This document shows positions 1 to 5,368 of a stretch of DNA of 5,884 bases, piece after piece. The translations under genes and the position numbers were made by a program. Positions within the stretch are counted from its first letter, which is position 1; every line of letters starts with the position of its first letter. Under the pieces are notes generated by a model. The model was not told the origin of the DNA. It saw only the letters and a list, made by a program, of their open reading frames with translations, and did no database searches. This DNA is from Deltaproteobacteria bacterium (lineage in GTDB: Bacteria > Desulfobacterota > Anaeroferrophillalia > Anaeroferrophillales > Tharpellaceae). The stretch lies in contig DAOWIX010000082.1 of NCBI GenBank assembly GCA_030640695.1, positions 1 through 5,884 on the forward strand. The letters are read 5' to 3'.

Positions 1-108
1 AGTTATGCTTCTTCCGGGATTATGACTTTTGCCGTCAACAAGGCAGGAGTTGTCTATGAAGTACAAGTGAAAAGGTCAGTCAAAAACAAAATATTCGTGT
101 TTGACTGA
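1..108 (+). CDS. C-terminal end of a DUF2950-like protein (5' part outside the window)
   Basis: Frame 1 is open from the left edge to TGA at 106-108 and gives 35 residues. The stretch YASSGIMTFAVNKAGVVYE resembles the C-terminal signature of DUF2950 proteins (roughly Y-x-S-G-V-M-T-F-x-V-N-x-x-G-x-V-Y-x-K), small exported proteins of unknown function. The assignment is from memory of the family and rests on about 20 residues. Family members usually continue with a conserved D-L-G-x-x-T segment after VYEK. Here the tail is instead VQVKRSVKNKIFVFD, encoded by the terminator stem and loop, so the C-terminus is atypical. No start, signal peptide or promoter is visible because the gene enters from the left. 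It is convergent with the exchanger gene that ends at 200. Confidence 0.55.
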   Translation, partial: SYASSGIMTFAVNKAGVVYEVQVKRSVKNKIFVFD

Positions 109-114
109 CCTTTT
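70..114 (+). terminator. Rho-independent terminator with a perfect 15-bp stem
   Basis: The left arm 70-84 (AAAAGGTCAGTCAAA) is exactly complementary to the right arm 100-114 (TTTGACTGACCTTTT), with a 15-nt loop at 85-99. The right arm ends in a run of five T (111-115). It terminates the + strand gene whose stop codon (106-108) lies within the right arm. The A-run at the start of the left arm gives four T on the other strand, so it may also stop - strand transcription from the exchanger gene ending at 200. Confidence 0.9.
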
Positions 115-120
115 TATGTA

Positions 121-163
121 AAGCCTAATGTGTCTTCAGGCGATCACCTGCGGTTAGGTTTTT
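121..163 (+). terminator. Possible second, weaker tandem terminator
   Basis: AAGCCTAA at 121-128 can pair with TTAGGTTT at 154-161 (seven Watson-Crick pairs plus one G-U on the + strand). A nested CAGG/CCTG stem lies at 137-140/147-150, and a T-run occupies 159-163. On the - strand the G-U position becomes an A-C mismatch, so the structure favours + strand transcripts. The bulged interior makes it weak. It could be a back-up for the strong hairpin just upstream, or chance. Confidence 0.35.
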
Positions 164-199
164 GACTGGAAAATAGCTCTGTTGGCAAACGATAGCAAG

Positions 200-952
200 T
201 TAAAAGAGCAGGATGATACTGCCGGCGATGGTGAGTAGGACGTTGGCGAAAGCATAGGCCCCGGTATAACCTAAAGCCGGAACTGAGCTGTCGGCAGCCT
301 TGGTGACAACGCTCAAAGAGGCGCCGCTGGTCATTGAACCGGTGATCGCGCCGAAAAGAAGAACCGCCGGGATTTTCAAGACTTTACGGCCGAAAAGATA
401 GCCCAGTAATACCGGGGTAACGGTTACCAGAATACCGGCAATAATGAGTTTTGGGCCGGCACTTATAAAGGTTTCGATGATGTCGCCGCCAGCTCTAAGG
501 CCGACCCCGGCCATAAAGATGATAAGGCCGAACTCCATAAAGATCCAGCGGGCGGCTTCGGGCAGACGCCCGAAGGTGGGGCGCACAGAGCGCAAAAAGC
601 CGATAAGAAGGCCTGAAGTAAGCAGTCCGCCGGCAGAACCCAGACCGACGGAGACGCCCCCGATTTTAACCGAAAAAAGGCCGAGAACGACACCTGCGGC
701 GATGCCGAAGGCGAAGGTGACCATGTCGGTTTCCGCGATATCACGATCAATAATTCCCAGATCCTGGCCCATCAGGTCAATATGGTCGGCGGGGCCGGTG
801 ACTTCCAGAATATCACCTTTATTGATTTTCAGGTCGGTACTGCGGTGCAGGTTGATGCGCATGCGCTTTATATTGAGAAGCAGAACACCGTAAGTCCGGG
901 AAATATTGAGTTCTCCCAGGGTTTTGCCGACAATTTTTTTATTGCTGACCAC
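200..952 (-). CDS. C-terminal half of the AspT-type exchanger, downstream of the premature TAA
   Basis: The first usable in-frame start after the stop is GTG at 952, giving 250 residues (304-553 of the intact protein). The coding signal clearly begins earlier, because codons 276-303 (1036-953) read as RCK-domain sequence in the same frame. Residues 1-70 here are the second TrkA-C domain. Residues 75-250 contain several hydrophobic segments, with the family motifs GAITGSMTSGASL (201-213) and GYTGAYAFANVLLTIAG (228-244) at the expected C-terminal positions. No Shine-Dalgarno precedes GTG 952, so independent translation looks unlikely. This is best read as the remnant end of one broken gene, not a gene of its own. 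Confidence 0.6.
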   Translation of the reverse strand: MVSNKKIVGKTLGELNISRTYGVLLLNIKRMRINLHRSTDLKINKGDILEVTGPADHIDLMGQDLGIIDRDIAETDMVTFAFGIAAGVVLGLFSVKIGGVSVGLGSAGGLLTSGLLIGFLRSVRPTFGRLPEAARWIFMEFGLIIFMAGVGLRAGGDIIETFISAGPKLIIAGILVTVTPVLLGYLFGRKVLKIPAVLLFGAITGSMTSGASLSVVTKAADSSVPALGYTGAYAFANVLLTIAGSIILLF

Positions 953-1036
953 AATCTGGGCTGAATCGGACAGGTCGAGATGCTGTTTTTCATCAGATAT
1001 CTCCGGGCCGATGATTTGCAGGTTGCCAGTGAATAT

Positions 1037-1861
1037 TTAAACATTGCCTAAAACTGTGACCTCATCTCCAATTTGCGGATAATCATCGGGTTGCGGAACA
1101 ATTATTTCGCCGTCCCGTTCAATTCGGGATACGGCAAAGCCATCCCAGTATTTTTCACGCAAGGCGGAGAATGTCGTATGGGTGAGCTCTTCATTGGTAA
1201 CCCGGAAAGATCTGATGGTGGTACTTGCAGGCTCGGAGGCTGTGCCTTTTTGCTCTTTGCCTTCCAGGAGTTTTGCCTCTTTTGCCAGATCGATCCCGAG
1301 CAGGTTCGGCATAAGTGTGATGATTGCGATGAGGCCGGCGAGACCCAAAACGTAGGATATGGCATACCCGGTCGTAATGTTGCCGATCACAGCATCAGAT
1401 GTCCAGCCCTGGGGTGGGCTGACACTGCCGGCTCGCATGGCTTCCTGGGCCGCCGCCAGGGTTGGTGAACTGGTCAGGCCCCCGGCCAGCAGGCCGGCCG
1501 CAGTGCCGGGCTTAAGTTGAAGTAACTTGGCGGCTAAGACGGCTACCCCAAAACCACTCAGGGCAATGACTAAGGCCAGAAAAAAATATTTCACTCCATC
1601 CTCTCTGAGGACGTCGAAGAAACGAGGGCCGGCCTGGTATCCCACCGAGAAGATAAAGAGGGCAAAGCCGACGGATTGGGCTCCAGGCGACATCTTAAAG
1701 CCGAAATGGCCGAAAAAGAGTCCTGCAAAAAGGACTCCGGCAACCGGCCCTAAAGAGAAATTGAAGATTTTCAGATTACCGATAAGGTAACCAACTCCGA
1801 TGATGATAAAGAGGGTGAGGACGGGTTGATTTTGAAAAAGGTGATAGAGGTTTGTCAGCAT
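1037..1861 (-). CDS. N-terminal half of the AspT-type exchanger, ending at the premature TAA
   Basis: This part encodes 274 residues. Hydrophobic segments lie at about residues 13-30, 36-52, 63-78, 92-112, 118-138 and 158-188. Two family hallmarks are present: FSVGYQAGPRFF (71-82) and the T-S-S-P-T segment GGLTSSPTLAAAQEA (127-141), which in the family lies in the transport path. Residues 189-215 form a charged linker, and 216-274 are most of the first RCK/TrkA-C domain, including the typical I-G-D-E-V-T-V-L-G strand just before the stop. Made alone, the product would lack the second regulatory domain and the second membrane half, so it would probably not transport. It has its own Shine-Dalgarno (GGAG) and a candidate promoter upstream at 1966-1994. 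Confidence 0.75.
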   Translation of the reverse strand: MLTNLYHLFQNQPVLTLFIIIGVGYLIGNLKIFNFSLGPVAGVLFAGLFFGHFGFKMSPGAQSVGFALFIFSVGYQAGPRFFDVLREDGVKYFFLALVIALSGFGVAVLAAKLLQLKPGTAAGLLAGGLTSSPTLAAAQEAMRAGSVSPPQGWTSDAVIGNITTGYAISYVLGLAGLIAIITLMPNLLGIDLAKEAKLLEGKEQKGTASEPASTTIRSFRVTNEELTHTTFSALREKYWDGFAVSRIERDGEIIVPQPDDYPQIGDEVTVLGNV

Positions 1862-1965
1862 GGTGGATCTCCAGGAAAAGGCTAAGCGATGATTCATCAT
1901 CGCCGTGAAAAATCAGTTTGACTTAGTGCGATTGACTACTTTCCAGCCAAGTCGTATTTGCAGAT

Positions 1966-1994
1966 TCTATATGATATGAGTTTAGCGAGGTAAA
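1966..1994 (-). promoter_or_regulatory. Candidate sigma-70-type promoter for the exchanger gene
   Basis: On the - strand, TTTACC (1994-1989) and TATAGA (1971-1966) are separated by 17 nt, the optimal spacing. This would give a leader of about 100 nt before ATG 1861. It lies just past the toxin stop codon (2016-2018), consistent with the exchanger being transcribed separately from the toxin-antitoxin pair. Both hexamers are imperfect, and AT-rich spacers produce such matches by chance. Confidence 0.35.
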
Positions 1995-2015
1995 GCTTCC
2001 GGTTTACAGCTTTTC

Positions 2016-2342
2016 TTATTTTATGAGTCTTTTCAGGAGGATGTCTTCGACGTTTTGGCGTGAATCTATTACAGACAAAATATAAACTTTCTTGTCTGAA
2101 ACTCTGTAAATGATTCTCCAGGGTGTAACAATTAGTTCCCGGTAGAGAAAAATTCCCTGATCTTGGAGTTCTGGAACGGTGCGACCCCTTTCTGGAAAAT
2201 GAGCAAGGTTTGATGTTTGTTCTTTTATTTTCTCAAAAATCGATCGGGCGTTTGGGGGGCTATCTTCAGCGATATATAGAACTATATTTTTTAAGTCTTC
2301 ATCTGCGACAGTGGCCCAGTGAACTTTGAATGGAGGGCTCAT
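2016..2342 (-). CDS. ParE/RelE-family toxin of a type II toxin-antitoxin pair
   Basis: The product is 108 aa, the usual size for the RelE/ParE superfamily. Residues 6-60 give the N-terminal strand (FKVHWATVADEDL) and two long helices, including the L-x-x-F-P-E-R-G-R turn typical of ParE-like toxins. Residues 68-96 give the C-terminal sheet, with the signature YRELIVTPWRIIYRV and then V-Y-I-L-S-V-I-D-S-R. RelE members cleave mRNA on the ribosome and ParE members poison DNA gyrase; the sequence does not decide between them. The ATG overlaps the antitoxin stop by four bases (ATGA, 2342-2339), implying translational coupling, and only a weak purine run precedes it. The gene appears intact, with no frameshift. 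It is moderately AT-rich compared with the exchanger downstream. Confidence 0.9.
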   Translation of the reverse strand: MSPPFKVHWATVADEDLKNIVLYIAEDSPPNARSIFEKIKEQTSNLAHFPERGRTVPELQDQGIFLYRELIVTPWRIIYRVSDKKVYILSVIDSRQNVEDILLKRLIK

Positions 2343-2620
2343 TTTGCTTTCTTTGCCAACATTTTTTCAATGTCTTTAAAAACCCGGTCCTGAGTTTTGG
2401 TGTTCCCTTGTTTGATGTCCTCTTCGCCTTGAGAGATGAGCTTTAGCAGGCCAATAGCTTTACGCATATTGTCATAGCTCACAGGGTCCTGAATGACGGC
2501 CTTGGGCTCCCCGTTTTGAGTAATAACAATGGGGCGATGTGTGTTGTTGACCTGTTTTAAGATGTCAGCTGTGTGGGATTTAAGAAATGAAACTGGTTTG
2601 ATATCAGATGATATATTCAT
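2339..2620 (-). CDS. Phd/YefM-family antitoxin
   Basis: The product is 93 aa. The N-terminal half matches the Phd/YefM DNA-binding fold: IKPVSFLKSHTADILKQV (residues 7-24), then R-P-I-V-I-T-Q-N-G-E-P-K-A-V-I (residues 29-43), the most conserved block of the family, then the S-Y-D-N-M helix. The charged C-terminal tail (about 60-93, rich in K, E, D and Q) is the part expected to fold onto and neutralise the toxin. The start is well supported: AGGAGG (2633-2628) lies 7 nt upstream of ATG 2620. Antitoxin precedes toxin with a 4-bp overlap, the classic order. Members of this family repress their own promoter, usually together with the toxin, and the inverted repeat around the promoter at 2622-2651 fits that. 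Confidence 0.92.
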   Translation of the reverse strand: MNISSDIKPVSFLKSHTADILKQVNNTHRPIVITQNGEPKAVIQDPVSYDNMRKAIGLLKLISQGEEDIKQGNTKTQDRVFKDIEKMLAKKAK

Positions 2621-2621
2621 T

Positions 2622-2651
2622 GTGGCACCTCCTGTCTAAATATAGTACCAC
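2622..2651 (-). promoter_or_regulatory. Candidate operator: inverted repeat flanking the toxin-antitoxin -10 region
   Basis: On the - strand GTGGTAC (2651-2645) and GTGCCAC (2628-2622) form a 7-bp inverted repeat with one non-Watson-Crick position. The arms lie on either side of the -10 region, and the inner arm touches the Shine-Dalgarno. The outer arm would lie upstream of the transcription start, so this is more likely a DNA operator than an RNA hairpin. A direct repeat CTAAAT (2636-2641 and 2659-2664 on the + strand) is a second possible recognition element. Binding by the adjacent Phd/YefM protein is inferred from the family's known autorepression. Confidence 0.45.
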
Positions 2652-2669
2652 ATTAAGACTAAATGTCAA
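2639..2669 (-). promoter_or_regulatory. Promoter of the toxin-antitoxin pair
   Basis: On the - strand there is a perfect -35 hexamer, TTGACA (2669-2664). Two overlapping -10 candidates follow: TACTAT (2647-2642, spacer 16) and TATATT (2644-2639, spacer 19). The first leaves room for a transcription start just upstream of the Shine-Dalgarno at 2633-2628, so the leader would be very short (about 15 nt). Confidence 0.65.
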
Positions 2670-2727
2670 TGTGCAATGAGCCAGGCTGTAAATACGTAAA
2701 GTTTAGCCATCATTTTGCAAGCGAGCT

Positions 2728-4587
2728 CTACGGGTTCCTGGAAGCAGTCAGATTCTCTACTAATATCCGTCGCATCTCATCAATTGCCAGCGGGTTCAAC
2801 TGGCTGGAGTGGCCGCTTTTGACAATAAATTCCGATGCCATGCCGTCCAAGTGAGCACTGCTGTATTTGACAACGCCGTCATCACCGAGTTTCGGATCGC
2901 CATCACCTTCAACCGCTATGATCGAATGGCCCGTAATTCCTGGTGCCAGTGGTATTTCTGCCAGAGTCTTGAGCACCGGGTTATCCGGCGACATGCTGTC
3001 GGCACTGGTAAAGATGGTCTTTTTCCCACCCAGCATTCTTTTTACGTCATCGGTCATGTAATCAAAGCTGTCCATGGTGGTCTGAACCAGGTTTGCCGGG
3101 AGCGTGATCAACCATCTGACGAGATTCCGGTTCCAGGTTTTGCTTTGAAAGCTTCCCCGGTGGGGGGTGCTGAAGAAGATAACTGTTTTGACAAAAGGGA
3201 GCGCTTTGAGCACGAGGAGCCTGCCTACCTGAGCTTTCTTTTTTTCAGGCATGTCGAGTGAGGCAAGATCCTTTCCGGTTAACGCTTGGACCAGATTGTC
3301 ACCGCTGTCGACGGCAATAAGTTTGGTCAGCAACCCCCCCTGGCTGTGGCCAGCCACCACCATCTGTTGCAGGGCCAAGTCCTTTTCTTGCGGATCAAGA
3401 TCCGCGACTTTTTCGCTCAGTGCGTCCCGGAGTTCAGCGGCAGACATGATCACCGGCTTATTGCTGGTGTAGACGAAGTACCAGAACTGGTATTTTTCGC
3501 GGATCTTAGGATCAGCCGTGAGGGTGTTTAAGAGCTCCACCCACCAAACCGGACTGCTGGCCGTGCCATGCACCAGGACGACCGGAATTTTTCCGGGGCG
3601 ATAGGACTCCGTCATGTAGAGGCCATCAGGAATTTTATTCGGCTCCCTTCCTAAAAAAGCTCCCAGACTAAGATCAAAAAAACTGGAACCTTCCATCTTG
3701 TAGGCCAATGGCGTCGTAAAGTCGCTTTCAAGCGGTAGCGCAATGCCATCTTTCGTGTTTACAGAACTGCTATCCCGCGCTGAGTAAAGCTCCAGAGAAG
3801 CGCGTGCCGTACCGGCGCTCAGGGTTGCCAGGTCACCTTCGACTCTGAGAATGGCTGTCACCGGTACCGGCAATCCGGTTTTTCCCATGATGGCGATCAG
3901 GGGCAGGCCGATACCTGCCGTCCGGTTGCGTACGGATACGCCGCGAACCAAGTACCTGTCAGCCGGCAGGACTTTTTCGAACTCTTCCATTTTCCAGGGT
4001 AACTGTTTCGTGTCAAGAGTGATGGAAATGTTTCCGAGTGGAAGTTGATGCTCCGCAGCTTCCAGGACAAGCCCTTCAGTAGCGCCGCTTTCGAAAGCTT
4101 GCCAGAGGCCGAAATTATAGATATCGATAGCTGCGCGGACGCGGTGGTCAAATATATTCAGACTCTTTTTAGAGCGTTCCCCGCTGATAAAATAGTAAGC
4201 ATAGAGCACCGAAAGCAGGAAATAGTCGGGGGCAAGTTTATGTTCTTCCACTTGGAGACTGTCAATCAGTTGGCTGCCGTAAAGATAAGAGCATTCAGCC
4301 AGGGTGTAGAGGATATCGCCTCGATCATCGTGAAGCGCCTTTTCATGCAGAGCAGCGATGGTCAGGGCCGGTTCTTTGTGACTTTTTTTCAACAGATCAT
4401 AGCGGTTAAGCACGTACCTGGATTGATCACTGAGTACCCCAGAATTTAGCGGGTTGGCATAGGCATCCTGATAGGCTTCACGCGGGGAGACCTGGTTGAC
4501 TCCGATTGGAGTGGCGCAGCCGGAAAAGAGGACCAAACAAACCAGCAGCACGACAGTTGCGCTAAAACGTGTCAATAGCGGGGACAT
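2728..4587 (-). CDS. Lipoprotein alpha/beta hydrolase (lipase/esterase-like)
   Basis: The product is 619 aa. Residues 1-24 are a lipoprotein signal: Arg7, a hydrophobic run, then L-F-S-G-C with Cys24 as the lipidated residue. Ala at +2 suggests the outer membrane rather than inner-membrane retention. Residues about 30-300 are an extension I do not recognise, helical to about 180 and then apparently beta-rich. The hydrolase domain follows, with oxyanion-loop motif PVVLVHGTASS (335-345), nucleophile elbow GHSQGG (Ser415), FFSTPHRGS (471-479), and likely acid and base in the G-D-D-G-V-V segment (Asp569/570) and S-G-H-S-S-Q (His593). This resembles PGAP1-like/triacylglycerol-lipase-type hydrolases; the substrate is unknown. 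ATG 4587 is chosen because AGGAG lies 8 nt upstream and the signal peptide starts there; the longer frame back to 4680 overlaps the sulfotransferase. The start is 4 nt after the sulfotransferase stop, with the Shine-Dalgarno inside that gene. Confidence 0.85.
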   Translation of the reverse strand: MSPLLTRFSATVVLLVCLVLFSGCATPIGVNQVSPREAYQDAYANPLNSGVLSDQSRYVLNRYDLLKKSHKEPALTIAALHEKALHDDRGDILYTLAECSYLYGSQLIDSLQVEEHKLAPDYFLLSVLYAYYFISGERSKKSLNIFDHRVRAAIDIYNFGLWQAFESGATEGLVLEAAEHQLPLGNISITLDTKQLPWKMEEFEKVLPADRYLVRGVSVRNRTAGIGLPLIAIMGKTGLPVPVTAILRVEGDLATLSAGTARASLELYSARDSSSVNTKDGIALPLESDFTTPLAYKMEGSSFFDLSLGAFLGREPNKIPDGLYMTESYRPGKIPVVLVHGTASSPVWWVELLNTLTADPKIREKYQFWYFVYTSNKPVIMSAAELRDALSEKVADLDPQEKDLALQQMVVAGHSQGGLLTKLIAVDSGDNLVQALTGKDLASLDMPEKKKAQVGRLLVLKALPFVKTVIFFSTPHRGSFQSKTWNRNLVRWLITLPANLVQTTMDSFDYMTDDVKRMLGGKKTIFTSADSMSPDNPVLKTLAEIPLAPGITGHSIIAVEGDGDPKLGDDGVVKYSSAHLDGMASEFIVKSGHSSQLNPLAIDEMRRILVENLTASRNP

Positions 4588-4591
4588 TACT

Positions 4592-5350
4592 TTATCTCCT
4601 GTCCAGCAATCTATCAATGTCATCACTATAGTCATAGAGTTCGATATCACGGGCATATCGGCGAGCTGCGGCCTCGGCACTCTTTCTTGTATAGGGAAGT
4701 TTGTCTAAAGGAAGAGCCGGGCCTGATACCCGACGACTGGTCTGATCGGTTTGCGGGAAGTTTAAGCCAAATTTAGCTTGCAACGGTTGCCAGTCTTTAC
4801 TGAAATTCTCAAGTTTTCCCACATAATCAACGAATGAGTTACCCTGATAAGTTAAAAAGGTGTGCAGGCTTCTAAAGTGATCGTTTGCCTTATTGTCAGG
4901 GATTTCTGCAATTCGAAAAACAAAATCATCAAAGCTCATCCAGAAGTTTATGCCATAGGGACTCAGTGTGCATAGTTTGTGACGTTTCTCCGCATTAACG
5001 ACCTTGTCGCGGTAACAGGAGTAGAGGCGGGCCAGGGGGTTGCGGACAAAAGAAAAAAGATACAGGTCTTTTTTGCTTGCCTCAATTCGGGATGGTTTTA
5101 CACTTCGTTTAATTTTTTTATCCAACCTGGTTTTGAATTCTTTGTTATTCCTTATGTCCTCATCAAGATTAAAAAGTATCTTAGCCTGGCGCTGACGGAT
5201 CATGGCCCGAATTGAGTTTGAAGCCACTTTTGGGGTCGACACATAAGCTACCCCAATATCCTCCATCTCCCAGATATAGAACCTGAGGGTTTTATGCTTC
5301 ACGTTTTTTATGGAATGTTTAAATTGGTTTATAAATGTCTGTATATTCAT
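4592..5350 (-). CDS. Sulfotransferase (Sulfotransfer_2-like, PAPS-dependent)
   Basis: The product is 252 aa. The two PAPS-binding signatures of the family are visible: the 5'-phosphosulfate loop TPKVASNSI (residues 39-47) and the 3'-phosphate motif FVRNPLARLYSCYRDKV (101-117). Supporting features are N-D-H-F (156-159, where the family often has H-W), G-K-L-E-N-F-S-K-D-W (178-187) and a C-terminal Y-A-R-D-I-E-L-Y-D-Y block (232-241). There is no signal peptide or membrane segment, so it is probably cytoplasmic. Family members move a sulfuryl group from PAPS to carbohydrate or other hydroxyl/amino acceptors; the acceptor here is unknown. ATG 5350 is the only good start upstream of the first motif, but it has only a weak purine run (AGAAAAG). 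It begins 18 nt after the oxidoreductase stop and in the same frame, so coupled translation is likely. The N-terminal half is strikingly AT-rich (5101-5160 is 18 G/C of 60), hinting at acquisition by transfer. Confidence 0.88.
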   Translation of the reverse strand: MNIQTFINQFKHSIKNVKHKTLRFYIWEMEDIGVAYVSTPKVASNSIRAMIRQRQAKILFNLDEDIRNNKEFKTRLDKKIKRSVKPSRIEASKKDLYLFSFVRNPLARLYSCYRDKVVNAEKRHKLCTLSPYGINFWMSFDDFVFRIAEIPDNKANDHFRSLHTFLTYQGNSFVDYVGKLENFSKDWQPLQAKFGLNFPQTDQTSRRVSGPALPLDKLPYTRKSAEAAARRYARDIELYDYSDDIDRLLDRR

Positions 5351-5368
5351 CTTTTCTAATTGACTGTT

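Larger units (their letters stand above)
200..1861 (-). pseudogene. AspT/YidE/YbjL-family membrane exchanger interrupted by an in-frame stop
   Basis: Read as one frame from ATG at 1861 to TAA at 200-202, this is a 553-codon gene with a single TAA at codon 275 (1039-1037). The length and architecture match the AspT/YidE/YbjL transporter family, which is about 550-565 aa: an N-terminal membrane half, a central pair of RCK/TrkA-C regulatory domains (about residues 215-375), and a C-terminal membrane half. Known members include the Tetragenococcus aspartate:alanine antiporter AspT; the substrate here cannot be inferred. The start at 1861 is preferred to the in-frame ATG at 1900 because GGAG (1872-1869) lies 7 nt upstream of it and the sequence becomes hydrophobic straight after. 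The stop falls near the end of the first RCK domain, and the reading frame is unchanged on both sides. A sequencing error is the main alternative to a true nonsense mutation. Confidence 0.8.

Noticed and set aside
444..893. 149-codon + strand open frame antisense to the exchanger
   Set aside because: Its product is low-complexity P/R/S/T-rich sequence, typical of the antisense frame of a GC-rich membrane-protein gene. The - strand frame carries clear family motifs.
1037..1039. Programmed recoding (selenocysteine or pyrrolysine) at the exchanger stop
   Set aside because: The codon is TAA, which is used for neither amino acid, and a frameshift is excluded because both parts are in the same phase.
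1862..1900. Longer start for the exchanger at 1900
   Set aside because: The 13 extra residues are polar and there is no Shine-Dalgarno before 1900. GGAG sits 7 nt before ATG 1861.
1915..1940. Two TTGAC copies in the exchanger leader as tandem -35 boxes on the + strand
   Set aside because: No -10 lies at suitable spacing, and no + strand gene starts downstream.
1989..2012. AAAGCT...AGCTTT hairpin as a terminator for the toxin gene
   Set aside because: The stem is only 6 bp and, in the direction of the toxin gene, is not followed by a T-run. The T-rich side lies on the other strand, where no gene ends.
4045..4449. 134-codon + strand open frame opposite the hydrolase gene
   Set aside because: It lies entirely opposite the signal-bearing hydrolase frame, with no Shine-Dalgarno, promoter or recognisable motif. 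The same applies to the other + strand frames at 2809-3261 and 1073-1468.
4588..4680. Longer start for the hydrolase (31 extra residues)
   Set aside because: It would overlap the end of the sulfotransferase by about 90 nt and bury the lipoprotein signal. ATG 4587 has a good Shine-Dalgarno and places the lipobox Cys at residue 24.
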